Source: Verrucomicrobiaceae bacterium (GTDB lineage: Bacteria > Verrucomicrobiota > Verrucomicrobiia > Verrucomicrobiales > Verrucomicrobiaceae). From it: 64,000 nucleotides of DNA. Each line of letters begins with the position of its first letter. Position 1 is the stretch's first letter. A program made the translations under genes and the position numbers. Shown here piece by piece: positions 43,270-51,446 of the stretch. The notes beneath the pieces are model-generated. The model saw only the letters and a program-made list of their open reading frames with translations. It ran no database searches and had not been told where the DNA came from. The stretch covers positions 248,001-312,000 of the forward strand of contig JAIBCL010000001.1 of assembly GCA_019694165.1 (NCBI GenBank). The letters run 5' to 3'.

Positions 43270-43496
43270 CATGCGCGAATGGCCGGACCGCACGCGGGAA
43301 CCGCCGGACCTCACGCGGGAATGATCGGACCTCATGCGGGAATGATCGGACCTCATGCGGGAATGATCGGACCTCATGCGGGAATGATCGGACCTCATGC
43401 GGGAATGATCGGACCTCATGCGGGAACCGCCGGACCTCACGCGGGAATGATCGGACCGCACGAACGAACGGCCGGACGTCACGCGCGAATGACCGG
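43266..43496. repeat. array of eleven 21-bp tandem repeats
   Basis: Units start at 43266 and every 21 bases up to 43476. The consensus begins ACCTCATGCGGG and ends GATCGG. Four successive units (43329-43412) are identical; the outer units diverge, and a twelfth partial copy starts at 43497. 21 bases is two turns of B-DNA, so every copy would face the same side. No spacers separate the units, so this is not CRISPR. A reading frame exists across it in several frames only because 21 is a multiple of three. Confidence 0.85.
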
Positions 43497-43653
43497 ACCG
43501 CACCGCAGCTCCGCCCTCCGGAATCCGCCGAGAGATTTCCACAATATGCATGGACGGCGATGCTCATACGCCCCGCCTCCCCGCCGCGGTGAGCAGCCAC
43601 ATCATCCGGAAAAGCGCCTTGAAAACCTCCCCGCCCGTGCTGGCTACCCGCGT

Positions 43654-43723
43654 CCGAATGCCGAATGCCGAATGCCGAATGCCGAATGCCGAATGCCGAA
43701 TGCCGAATGCCGAATGCCGAATG
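43654..43723. repeat. ten tandem copies of CCGAATG
   Basis: Exactly ten 7-base units, 70 bases, without mismatch. The gap from 43497 to 43834 otherwise shows no gene. It lies 110 bases beyond the stop of the ACT gene. Such perfect 7-mers mutate by slippage, but I see no gene whose frame or promoter depends on the count. Confidence 0.85.
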
Positions 43724-43834
43724 TTTCGGATTGGAAGCATGAGCAAGGGAGCACTCATAGGAATTTCGGAATTACCGACTGTTCTATGTGATGCAGCCGA
43801 TAATGTCGATACATATTTTTCCGAACCACGATTT

Positions 43835-44236
43835 TCACGCTCTTATGGCGACCAAGACTTCAGCAAGTATCTCCCGCGCCTTGGCTGGATTCGTAGTTAC
43901 GAGTGAGGCGAGCGAAGTCGCGGCATCGCGGCGCAGGATGTGCATGGAGCGGACATCGACGGCGGCATCGCGCAGCTTTTTGGCGATGGTGGCGAGCGCG
44001 CCGGGGCGATCTTCGATGCGGATGACGAGCGCATCCTGCGTGATCGCGCGAAGACCGCTGCCGGCCAGGGCGCGGAGGGCATCGTCGTAGCGATCGACGG
44101 TGAGGACGATGAGGCCGGTCTGCTCGATGTGCTCGGCGTCCACTTCTTCGATGTTCACGCCTGCGTCGCCGAGAATGGTGGCCACGCGCGTGAGTTCAGC
44201 GGCATCTTTGCGGGTGAGGACGGTGATTTGTTTCAT
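43835..44236 (-). CDS. ACT-domain protein (two tandem ACT units)
   Basis: 133 residues. The pattern of strand-helix-strand motifs with VLTRKDAAELTRVATILGDAGVNIEEV and, later, VIRIEDRPGALATIAKKLRDAAVDV is typical of small stand-alone ACT regulators that bind amino acids. No catalytic domain is attached. It probably dimerises and senses an amino acid; the ligand cannot be read. The 5' end faces away from the histidine-decarboxylase-like gene, which is on the same strand 90 bases upstream, a suggestive neighbour. Confidence 0.8.
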   Translation of the reverse strand: MKQITVLTRKDAAELTRVATILGDAGVNIEEVDAEHIEQTGLIVLTVDRYDDALRALAGSGLRAITQDALVIRIEDRPGALATIAKKLRDAAVDVRSMHILRRDAATSLASLVTTNPAKAREILAEVLVAIRA

Positions 44237-44326
44237 GGGGCTGGCGGCGGCGGCTTGCGGTGATGGATCTGGCCGGATTTTTCTGGCGCGGACAAGGTTG
44301 ACGGAAAGAGTGCCTTCGAGGTGCCC

Positions 44327-45451
44327 TCACCCGGCCAGTCGCGCGGCGACAAAGTCGGCGGCAAATTCGTCGATCACCGCTTCATTCATCGGCGGCAGGG
44401 TGATGATGTGGGCGATCTTCTTTTTCGGGGCGATGACCCACTTTTTCATGAGGGAATCGGGCGGTCGCGGGAAGACCACGGTGATGGAGTTCTCGTCATG
44501 CCGCCATGCGTCGATGCCGGTGGCGCGGAGTTTTTCGACGGCGTATGAGGCGAGAGCGAGGCTGCGGTGGACGAGCGCGCGGAGGCCGTCGTCACCGAGG
44601 GTCTTGAGGCGGTGCCAGAGCATGAGGGGGGTGATGGCATTGCGCGAGCCGGAGATGGTGGTGTCCAGCGCGCCGACGTATTCGACGCTGCGGGCGATAC
44701 GATCGACGTTCCGCTTGCGCGCGATGGCGATGCCGCACGGCAGCGGGCAGCCGAGGAGCTTGTGGCCGCTGATGGAAATGCTGTCCGCGCCATCGGGGAA
44801 GGTCCAGGGCGGCGGCTGGCCGACGAAGGGCAGGATCATGCCGCTGAGGGCTGCGTCGGCGTGGATGTAGGACTCGGGGATGGCGAGGTCGTCGAGGATG
44901 GCGCGGATTTTTTGCAGGTTGTCGAGAGATCCCTTCATCGTGGTGCCGATGTTGGCGAAGATGATGGGCGGCACGTCGCGATGGATGCGCAGAGTCTCGT
45001 GCAGGTCTTCATAGTCGAGTTCGCCGTTCGGCTGGCTCTTGATCATGATGTTCCGCATGTGCTGGAGGCGGAGGATCTTGGCGACGCTGTAGTGCGTATC
45101 TTCGCCGAAATAGACCATGCCCTCCGGCAGCAACTCGCGCGCAACATAGAGGCCGTACATGTTGCCCTCCGTGCCGCCATTGGTGACGTAGCCCCACCAG
45201 TCACCCTCGGGTGCCTTCGTGTATCGGGCAAAGGCGGCTACGACCTCGCGCTCGAACTCGTGCGTATTGAGCCGGTAGTTGCTGCCGGAAAACGGATCGC
45301 CCACGTTGTTCGCGGCGAACTCGAGGAAGCGGAACAGCGGCGAATAGTCGAACTGCTGATTGCACGGATAGCCGACCGAGAGCGGACGCAGCGCGGTGAA
45401 GCGCGCATGGAGCGCATCGAGGCGGGCCTGGTCGTCGGCGGAGAGCGGCAT
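44327..45451 (-). CDS. PLP-dependent decarboxylase, histidine decarboxylase-like
   Basis: 374 residues, typical length for the bacterial PLP-type histidine decarboxylases. Group II decarboxylase features are present: the NGGTEGNMYGLYVAREL segment, the active-site region SISGHKLLGCPLPCG with the PLP Lys, and HADAALSG with the Asp contacting the pyridine nitrogen. Histidine is the most likely substrate by resemblance, but related serine decarboxylases cannot be excluded by eye. It is 93 bases from the divergent hprK gene. Confidence 0.82.
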   Translation of the reverse strand: MPLSADDQARLDALHARFTALRPLSVGYPCNQQFDYSPLFRFLEFAANNVGDPFSGSNYRLNTHEFEREVVAAFARYTKAPEGDWWGYVTNGGTEGNMYGLYVARELLPEGMVYFGEDTHYSVAKILRLQHMRNIMIKSQPNGELDYEDLHETLRIHRDVPPIIFANIGTTMKGSLDNLQKIRAILDDLAIPESYIHADAALSGMILPFVGQPPPWTFPDGADSISISGHKLLGCPLPCGIAIARKRNVDRIARSVEYVGALDTTISGSRNAITPLMLWHRLKTLGDDGLRALVHRSLALASYAVEKLRATGIDAWRHDENSITVVFPRPPDSLMKKWVIAPKKKIAHIITLPPMNEAVIDEFAADFVAARLAG

Positions 45452-45544
45452 GGCGGTGCGAGATGATGAACGCGAGTCATCCGAGATTCAATGCGAGGAA
45501 GTGACTGGCGCAGAAGGTGCGGAACGGCTAGCATCCGCCGGATC

Positions 45545-46513
45545 ATGAGCGCACCGCAAAAACTGAAGCGTCCGTCGTCGGTGACGGTGGAGGATTTTTT
45601 TGAGACGAACAGCACGCCGCTGAAGCTGAAGCTGCTGGGAACGAACGTGGGCCATGCGCGGAAGATCTGGGAGCCGTCGGTGAACCGGCCCGGTCTGGCG
45701 CTCTCGGGTTTCTTCACCTACTTCGCGTACAAGCGCATCCAGGTCATCGGAAACTCGGAGATCTCCTTCATGCTGCAGCTCGACGCCGAAGTGGCGCGGC
45801 AGCGCATCCGTGAATTGTGCTCGTGGGACATCCCTTGCGTGGTTGTCGCGCGTGGGCGGCAGGTGCCGGAGGAGTGGATAAAGCTCATCAATGAGTGCGG
45901 CGTGTCGGTCTTCCAGACGAGCATGGTGACGATGCGCTTCATCAACATGGCGACGATCCGGCTCGAGCTGCAGTTTGCTCCGACAATGATGGTGCATGGA
46001 TGTCTGGTGGACGTGCAGGGCATCGGCGTGCTCATCCAGGGGAAGAGCGGCAGCGGCAAGAGTGAGAGCGTGATCGGCCTGCTGCAAAAGGGTGCGAGCC
46101 TGGTGGCGGACGACGCGGTGCGGCTGCGGCTCATCGATGAGCGGGAAGTGGTGGGCACGGCTCCCGAGGTGACGCAAAGCATGATCGAGATCCGCGGGCT
46201 GGGGCTGCTGAATGTGGCGGCGATCTTCGGCGTCGGGGCGGTGCGGTTGAGCAAGCGGCTGGACTTGATCGTGAACCTGGTGCTGGACGCGGAGACGAGG
46301 GACCTCGAGCGCGTCGGCGCGGGCGCGAAAACGGAATCGGTGATGGGCATCGAAATCGCGCGCGTGGAGCTGCCTGTGATGCCCGGGCGCGATGTGGCGG
46401 GGCTGATCGAGCTGGCGGCGCTGAACTACAAGCTGCGCGCCTTCGGCTACAACAGCGCGGTGGAGTTCGATCAAAGGTTGTTGAAAAAAATGGCGAATGA
46501 CCAATTAGGTTAG
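45545..46513 (+). CDS. hprK: HPr kinase/phosphorylase
   Basis: 322 residues from the ATG at 45545; an in-frame ATG at 45491 gives an extra 18 residues that do not fit. The Walker A loop GKSGSGKSE (residues 166-173), the following GASLVADD, the HprK signature IEIRGLGLLNV and a C-terminal motif (LPVMPGRDVAGLIELAALNYKL) are conserved. It phosphorylates and dephosphorylates the regulatory Ser of HPr. It is followed 23 bases later by the HPr gene, an arrangement common in HprK-bearing Gram-negatives. Confidence 0.95.
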   Translation: MSAPQKLKRPSSVTVEDFFETNSTPLKLKLLGTNVGHARKIWEPSVNRPGLALSGFFTYFAYKRIQVIGNSEISFMLQLDAEVARQRIRELCSWDIPCVVVARGRQVPEEWIKLINECGVSVFQTSMVTMRFINMATIRLELQFAPTMMVHGCLVDVQGIGVLIQGKSGSGKSESVIGLLQKGASLVADDAVRLRLIDEREVVGTAPEVTQSMIEIRGLGLLNVAAIFGVGAVRLSKRLDLIVNLVLDAETRDLERVGAGAKTESVMGIEIARVELPVMPGRDVAGLIELAALNYKLRAFGYNSAVEFDQRLLKKMANDQLG

Positions 46514-46536
46514 CCCGCCGCAGCCGTTACCATCGC

Positions 46537-46809
46537 ATGTCACTTCAGAAGGAATTCACGATCAGCAACAAGATGGGCATGCACGCCCGTCCGGCGGCGC
46601 AGTTCGTGAGATGTGCCAGCAAGTACAACTGCGATGTGTGGGTGGAGAAGGACGACGAACCGGTGAACGGCAAGAGCATCATGGGCCTCATGATGCTGGC
46701 CGCCGGCCGCGGAGAGAAGATCAAGGTCACGACCGAAGGCACCGACGCGGAAGCAGCCATGGCTGACATCGAGGGCCTGATCAACGGCGGCTTTGGCGAT
46801 GTGGAGTAG
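46537..46809 (+). CDS. ptsH: phosphocarrier protein HPr
   Basis: 90 residues. The EI-phosphorylated His16 is in GMHARPAA, and the regulatory Ser47 in NGKSIMGLMML is intact, matching the HPr kinase next door. It carries phosphate from EI to acceptors or acts as a regulatory protein. It precedes the EI gene by 69 bases. Confidence 0.96.
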   Translation: MSLQKEFTISNKMGMHARPAAQFVRCASKYNCDVWVEKDDEPVNGKSIMGLMMLAAGRGEKIKVTTEGTDAEAAMADIEGLINGGFGDVE

Positions 46810-46878
46810 CCGCGGCACAAGGAAGGTTGACGTTGCGGCCCGGCCCGGCACGTTCCGCTCCGCCAGGAGTTTTTCCGC

Positions 46879-48648
46879 GTGAAGGGAGCCGAGCATCCAA
46901 GAAAAGAAACCGTGTGGGAGGGCATGCCTGTGTCCTCGGGCGTGGCCCACGCCGCCGTGCATGTGGTGAGAGACCATTTCGACGAACCGGAGGAGACGAC
47001 GATCGGCCCGCAGGAGGTGGAGACCGAGCTGGCGCGGTTCCGCGCGGCCATCGAGAGCACACGGTGTGAAATCGAGGAGCTCAAGCGGATCATCGAGAAG
47101 GAAAGCAGCGAAGGATCAGGCAACGGCGAAATCTTTGAAACGCATCTGCTCATCCTTGAGGATGCCAGCCTGCTCAACCAGGTGGAACGCAGAGTGCGGA
47201 CGGAACTGGTCAACGTGGACGCCGCTTACTACGGGCTGATGACCAAGCACATGGTGGCTTTGCGCGGACTGAGCGATCCGTATTTGCGGGAGCGCTATCT
47301 CGACATCAAGGACGTGCGCAAGCGCATGATGCGCCACCTGCGCGGCGAGCACCGCGCCGAGACGACCTTCGAGCACGAGGTGATCATCGTGGCGCATGAC
47401 CTGACGCCGTCGGATACAGTACAGCTCGACCGCAGCAAGGTGCTGGGCTTTGCCATCGAGACTGGCAGCGCAAACTCGCACGCCGCCATCATCGCGAAGT
47501 CCCTGGGGCTGCCTGCCGTCGTGCGCCTTCACGGAATCTGCGATGTGCTGCACAGTGGCGACTCCGTGCTGCTCGACGGGCATGAAGGGCTGATGATTCT
47601 CAATCCCACTGCCGACACGCTCGCACGCTACCGCATCCGTGAGGAGCAAGCAGAACGGCAGGAGGACATGTTTCTCTCGCGGCGGCACGAGCCGGCGACG
47701 ACACGCGACGGCAAGACGATCCGCATCGGCGCCAATGGTGAATTTCTCGAGGAACTCGACATCATCAAGGACAGCGGCGCGGAGGAGGTGGGTCTCTTCC
47801 GCACCGAATTTCTGTATCTCGAGAACCCGGAGGCCACCGAGCAGATGCTAGCGGAAGCCTACACCGAGATTGTGTGGGGCCTCGCGCCGCGCCTGGTGGT
47901 GTTTCGTACACTGGACCTTGGCGGGGACAAGCTGGACCCCCTGCTGGCCGAGGAGCCTGAACCGAACCCGTTCCTCGGCTGGCGTGGCATCCGCGTTTCA
48001 CTCGGGCGCAGGGAGTTCTTCAAGCGGCAGCTCCGTGCCCTTCTGCGCGCGGGCGCGCATGGCCGCGTGGGGGTGATGTTTCCGATGGTCTCGGGCGTCG
48101 AGGAGGTGCGCCAGTCCCGGGAGCTGCTGCTCCAGTGCGGCGAGGAGCTGCGCGCGCAGGGTGTGCCCGTGGCCGACGAGGTCGAGGTCGGAGCGATGAT
48201 CGAGATCCCGAGCGCTGCCATGATCGCCGACTTGATCGCAGGCGACGTGGATTTCTTCAGCATCGGCACGAACGACCTCATCCAGTACAGTCTGGCCGTG
48301 GATCGTGTGAACGAGCGTGTGGCGGACCTCTACCAGCCCACACATCCCGCGCTCATCCGGCTCATCGCCCATGTGATGAATGCCTCGCACGAGAAAGGCG
48401 TGCCGGTGGGCATTTGCGGGGAGATGGCGGCAGACGTAGCGCTGACGCCTCTGCTTGTAGGACTCGGCCTCGATGAACTCAGCGTGGCCGCCGGCCAGGT
48501 GGCCCGCGTGAAGCACGCCGTGCGTCTGCTTGATGCGGCCGAATGCAAGTCCCTGGTGCGGCAGGCCAGGGCGCTGTCCACCGCGGCGGAGATTCTTGAA
48601 CTGAGCCGCGGGCACGCGATGGAGCGGTATCCCGAGTTGTTCGCATGA
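46879..48648 (+). CDS. ptsI: PTS enzyme I (phosphoenolpyruvate-protein phosphotransferase)
   Basis: 589 residues from a GTG start at 46879, supported by AGGAG at 46866-46870 about 10 bases upstream. The N-terminal helical HPr-binding region, the phospho-His domain with His201 in GSANSHAAIIAKSLG, and the PEP-binding barrel (LGGDKLDP, NPFLGWRGIR, MFPMVSGVEE, GTNDLIQYSLAVDR, GICGEMAAD with the catalytic Cys) are complete. No sugar-specific EII genes lie in the window, so the hprK-ptsH-ptsI set may act as a regulatory chain. Confidence 0.96.
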   Translation: MKGAEHPRKETVWEGMPVSSGVAHAAVHVVRDHFDEPEETTIGPQEVETELARFRAAIESTRCEIEELKRIIEKESSEGSGNGEIFETHLLILEDASLLNQVERRVRTELVNVDAAYYGLMTKHMVALRGLSDPYLRERYLDIKDVRKRMMRHLRGEHRAETTFEHEVIIVAHDLTPSDTVQLDRSKVLGFAIETGSANSHAAIIAKSLGLPAVVRLHGICDVLHSGDSVLLDGHEGLMILNPTADTLARYRIREEQAERQEDMFLSRRHEPATTRDGKTIRIGANGEFLEELDIIKDSGAEEVGLFRTEFLYLENPEATEQMLAEAYTEIVWGLAPRLVVFRTLDLGGDKLDPLLAEEPEPNPFLGWRGIRVSLGRREFFKRQLRALLRAGAHGRVGVMFPMVSGVEEVRQSRELLLQCGEELRAQGVPVADEVEVGAMIEIPSAAMIADLIAGDVDFFSIGTNDLIQYSLAVDRVNERVADLYQPTHPALIRLIAHVMNASHEKGVPVGICGEMAADVALTPLLVGLGLDELSVAAGQVARVKHAVRLLDAAECKSLVRQARALSTAAEILELSRGHAMERYPELFA

Positions 48649-48680
48649 GGTCTTTCGTGCCTTGCCCGGAAATGAGGCGC

Positions 48681-48738
48681 GGCTGAACGTCCGCCTGGCA
48701 GGCGGACATTCAGCCGGCACTCCGAGCCCCGGGGCTCG
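48681..48738. terminator. paired hairpins between convergent ptsI and P-loop genes
   Basis: A 35-base hairpin (48681-48715) with arms GGCTGAA-C-GTCCGCCTG and CAGGCGGAC-A-TTCAGCC (one mismatch) is followed by the perfect palindrome CGAGCCCCGGGGCTCG (48723-48738). Neither has a T run. The position between two stop codons fits a bidirectional terminator, and the form fits the REP-like cassettes seen elsewhere. Confidence 0.6.
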
Positions 48739-48770
48739 CCGATGACACCACAACAAACAACATTCCTTGC

Positions 48771-49511
48771 TCAAGCGAGCGCCGGCTTGCGGCCGCGCCT
48801 CTTGGGGGCAGGAGTGAAAACAGGTTTGAAATCGTCGCCGAACAGATACTGGCGCGCACTGTCGATCTGGCCTTCCACACGGTTGTACCACTTGGTGAAA
48901 TCCTTGCCGTAGGTGGCGTGGGGATCATCGGTCAGCAGGGCGCCGGCGAGGTCGTTGTGCTGGGCCCGCAGCACCTGCTCCACCTGAAAGCCGAGTTCCG
49001 GAATGTGCAGCTCGACGGCTTCAAACATGTCCATCACCCGTGCTGCATAGCTCCTGTCCCACGTCTGGTCGTCGTCTTCGTAGCTGCTGGTGATGAGGTG
49101 GGCGATGACGTATTGCGCCCCGTCGGAAAAGGTTTCGGCAGCTTCGATCACCGACTCGTGGCTGTCCGTTTCGCTGGTCACGGGGATGACTGCGGTGAGT
49201 TCGACGCCAAGTTCGTGCAGCAGGTCCTGCATCTCGTGCGCCAGATAGAACTTGCAGAACTGATCGCCAAGTCCCGTTCCGATTTCGAGGATCGTGATCG
49301 GGGCTGCGTCAAGGACACCGACGATCTCGCGCGCCGACATGCTGGACGGGTCAATCCATGAGTCTGCCCCTTCGGCATCGGCCTCGTTCTCGGAGAGCAC
49401 GACGGTCTGGTGCCTGGCTCTGTGATGGCGGAGGTAGCGTGTGATGCAGCGGGTCAGCGTGGTCTTTCCCGCGCCCGAGTAGTCATTTTCGATCAGGATA
49501 AGCTTTTTCAT
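48771..49511 (-). CDS. ParA/MinD-like P-loop protein
   Basis: 246 residues. The N-terminal strand ENDYSGAGKTTLTRC is a P-loop with SGAGKTT (residues about 12-18); a following SENEADAEGADSWI and EIGTGLGDQFCKFYLA correspond to the switch region, though the deviant Walker lysine of true ParA is not seen. A basic C-terminal tail (PKRRGRKPALA) has an AT-hook-like core. Role unknown: DNA partitioning or another CobQ/ParA-type process. No ParB partner is adjacent. It is preceded by an extended -10 promoter. Confidence 0.65.
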   Translation of the reverse strand: MKKLILIENDYSGAGKTTLTRCITRYLRHHRARHQTVVLSENEADAEGADSWIDPSSMSAREIVGVLDAAPITILEIGTGLGDQFCKFYLAHEMQDLLHELGVELTAVIPVTSETDSHESVIEAAETFSDGAQYVIAHLITSSYEDDDQTWDRSYAARVMDMFEAVELHIPELGFQVEQVLRAQHNDLAGALLTDDPHATYGKDFTKWYNRVEGQIDSARQYLFGDDFKPVFTPAPKRRGRKPALA

Positions 49512-49550
49512 TGGGTTTCTGAGTTCGCGGGGATTGTACTGCTGATTGAA

Positions 49551-49559
49551 ATTATAGCA
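49551..49559 (-). promoter_or_regulatory. extended -10 promoter of the P-loop gene
   Basis: On the minus strand the sequence reads TGCTATAAT, a perfect TGn plus TATAAT extended -10. It lies about 40 bases before the ATG at 49511, with no good -35 at 17 bases. The region 49512-49853 otherwise shows no gene; it is the shared upstream area of the P-loop gene and dhaL. Confidence 0.5.
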
Positions 49560-49853
49560 AGTGTAAAAATCAATGTTTCCATAATTTCAGCCCCCTGACC
49601 CTGATCGGTATATCCAAGACGCGACACTCACGGTCAGATTCACCATCCGTTCAAACCCGAACACGCCGCCATTCGGCGCAGGCTGCCTCCGGCGAGCACG
49701 CCAGGGCGGACCGTGGATTCAGCGCAGATCGCGGTGATGTGACTCAACACCCGCTGTACGCTCCGGCTCGTGTGACGAGATCCCGCCCCAGGGATGGCTC
49801 GTCCTCGGGCTTCGCATTTGACTTTCCACCTGCCGTCACAACAATGGCCGCCC

Positions 49854-50489
49854 ATGCCGAAAAGCTCTCTCTCCAAGGACGAAGTCAAAGCCATGCTCAT
49901 GCTCGTATGTGATCGCGTGATCGCCGCCGAGCCGCGGCTATCTGAAGCTGACCGCAATCTCGGGGACGGCGATCACGGCCTCGGCATGCAACGAGGGATG
50001 ACGGCTGCCAAGGAGAAACTCGATGCCGGTGATGTGGAGTCGATTGAAAAAGCCTTTGCCACCGTGGGCATGGCCATGATGAGCAGCATGGGCGGGGCCA
50101 GCGGGGCGATCTTCGGCACTTTTTTTCGCAATGGCGGCAAGGCGCTGGCTGGCAAGGCCGCTCTTGATGCCGCAGGTCTCGCCGCCTTTTTCCGCGCGGG
50201 CGTCGATGGTGTGAAGCAGCGCGGCGGCGCTGCCGTCGGCGACAAGACAGTGGTCGATGCGATGGAACCCGCCGCGGTCAAGGCGGCAGAAGTATGTGCG
50301 ATGGGTCTCGCTGATGCCATCATTGCCATCGCCACTGCGAGCGAGTCAGGCATGGAGGCGAGCAAGGCGCTCGTAGCGAAATTCGGTCGCGCCAAGACGC
50401 TCGGCGATGCGTGCATCGGGTTTCCCGATGCGGGAGCCGTGTCCGTGACTGTGATCGTGAACGCCATGAGGGACTATGTCATCGGGTGA
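49854..50489 (+). CDS. dihydroxyacetone kinase subunit L-like protein
   Basis: 211 residues from the ATG at 49854. DhaL-type ADP/Mg2+ site residues are present: DRNLGDGDHGLGM, then SSMGGASGAIFGTFF, and GDKTVVDAMEPA near residue 140. In the known system DhaL transfers phosphate to dihydroxyacetone held by DhaK. Here neither dhaK nor dhaM lies nearby, so this is a solo subunit; partners could be elsewhere in the genome. Next gene: proB, 12 bases downstream. Confidence 0.85.
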   Translation: MPKSSLSKDEVKAMLMLVCDRVIAAEPRLSEADRNLGDGDHGLGMQRGMTAAKEKLDAGDVESIEKAFATVGMAMMSSMGGASGAIFGTFFRNGGKALAGKAALDAAGLAAFFRAGVDGVKQRGGAAVGDKTVVDAMEPAAVKAAEVCAMGLADAIIAIATASESGMEASKALVAKFGRAKTLGDACIGFPDAGAVSVTVIVNAMRDYVIG

Positions 50490-50501
50490 CTGTGGCGGCT
50501 C

Positions 50502-51302
50502 ATGCCGCGCGCCAAGTTCATGAGCCTGAAAAGCAAACGCATCGTTCTGAAGTTCGGCACCGGCATCCTTACCAAGATGGATGCGCCGGAGCCCGACCCG
50601 ATCCAGTTGCGCAAGCTGGTGGAGGCCGTCGCCTTGCTGAAGGCGGCGGGACACTCCGTTGTCGTGGTGAGCAGCGGCGCGGTGGCCTCGGGGCTGAAAC
50701 CGCTGGCGTTCACCGAGCGTCCATCGGACATGACCACGCTCCAGGCGCTGGCAGCCGTGGGCCAGACCCACCTCATGCACATGTATGAGACCCTCCTGCG
50801 GGATCACGGCCTGCATGTGGCTCAGTTGCTCGTCACCCATGAAGACCTGGTCAATGACGACCGCGCACCGCGTGTGAAGGCCACGCTGGAGCGGCTGCTG
50901 CAGTTCCCCCAGGTGGTTCCCGTCATCAATGAGAACGACTCCGTGGCCATCGAGGAACTCCGCTTTGGCGACAATGACAAGCTTTCCTCCCGTGTGGCCG
51001 TGCTGTGGAAGGCGGACTTGCTCATCCTGCTCACCAGCGCACCCGGACTCCTGCGCAACGCGTCGAAGCCCGAGGAGGGACCCATCCCGCTCGTCGATGA
51101 CGTGGACGCAGTCATCCATCACGCCGAGGAGGAGAAAACCCGGCTCGGCACCGGCGGCATGATTTCCAAGCTCCGCGCCGTGCAGGATGCCGTGGACGGC
51201 GGCGTCGAGTGCATCATCGCCAGCGGGCGCGCCCCCGGCCAGCTCCCTGCGCTCGCCGCTGGCGACGGCATCGGCACCCGCTTCCGCGTCCGCAGGGACT
51301 GA
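50502..51302 (+). CDS. proB: glutamate 5-kinase without PUA domain
   Basis: 266 residues; a start at Met7 (50520) is possible. First enzyme of proline synthesis. The amino-acid-kinase fold is complete: VLKFGTGIL, VVVVSSGAVASG, QALAAVGQ, PVINENDSVA, FGDNDKLSSRVA, and GTGGMISKL. The protein stops right after the kinase domain, lacking the about 100-residue PUA domain of E. coli ProB, as in several other bacteria. No proA gene in the window. Confidence 0.93.
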   Translation: MPRAKFMSLKSKRIVLKFGTGILTKMDAPEPDPIQLRKLVEAVALLKAAGHSVVVVSSGAVASGLKPLAFTERPSDMTTLQALAAVGQTHLMHMYETLLRDHGLHVAQLLVTHEDLVNDDRAPRVKATLERLLQFPQVVPVINENDSVAIEELRFGDNDKLSSRVAVLWKADLLILLTSAPGLLRNASKPEEGPIPLVDDVDAVIHHAEEEKTRLGTGGMISKLRAVQDAVDGGVECIIASGRAPGQLPALAAGDGIGTRFRVRRD

Positions 51303-51372
51303 CCGCGCGGCAAGAGGCGCACCGTCTTCCTTGTGGTTCGCTTGCTTGTTTGATCCGCCTCAAATTTTTGTC

Positions 51373-51402
51373 TTGGCCCGCGTGGCTGGGCTTTGCTATA
51401 AG
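51373..51402 (+). promoter_or_regulatory. sigma70-type promoter of the oxidoreductase gene
   Basis: TTGGCC (51373-51378) and TATAAG (51397-51402) separated by 18 bases, with TGC directly before the -10 making it extended. The start codon lies 45 bases downstream at 51447. Confidence 0.45.
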
Positions 51403-51446
51403 ACTCTCCCGTCCGCAAAGGCGGGCATCGCAATCCAGCTTCCACC

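Noticed and set aside
43266..43496. CRISPR array
   Set aside because: Units are contiguous without spacers and no cas genes are nearby.
43258..43791. Repetitive proteins (PHAGMIG- or HSRMRSD-type) across the 21-bp array
   Set aside because: Repeats are open in several frames on both strands because the unit is 21 bases; no signal peptide, start context or codon bias.
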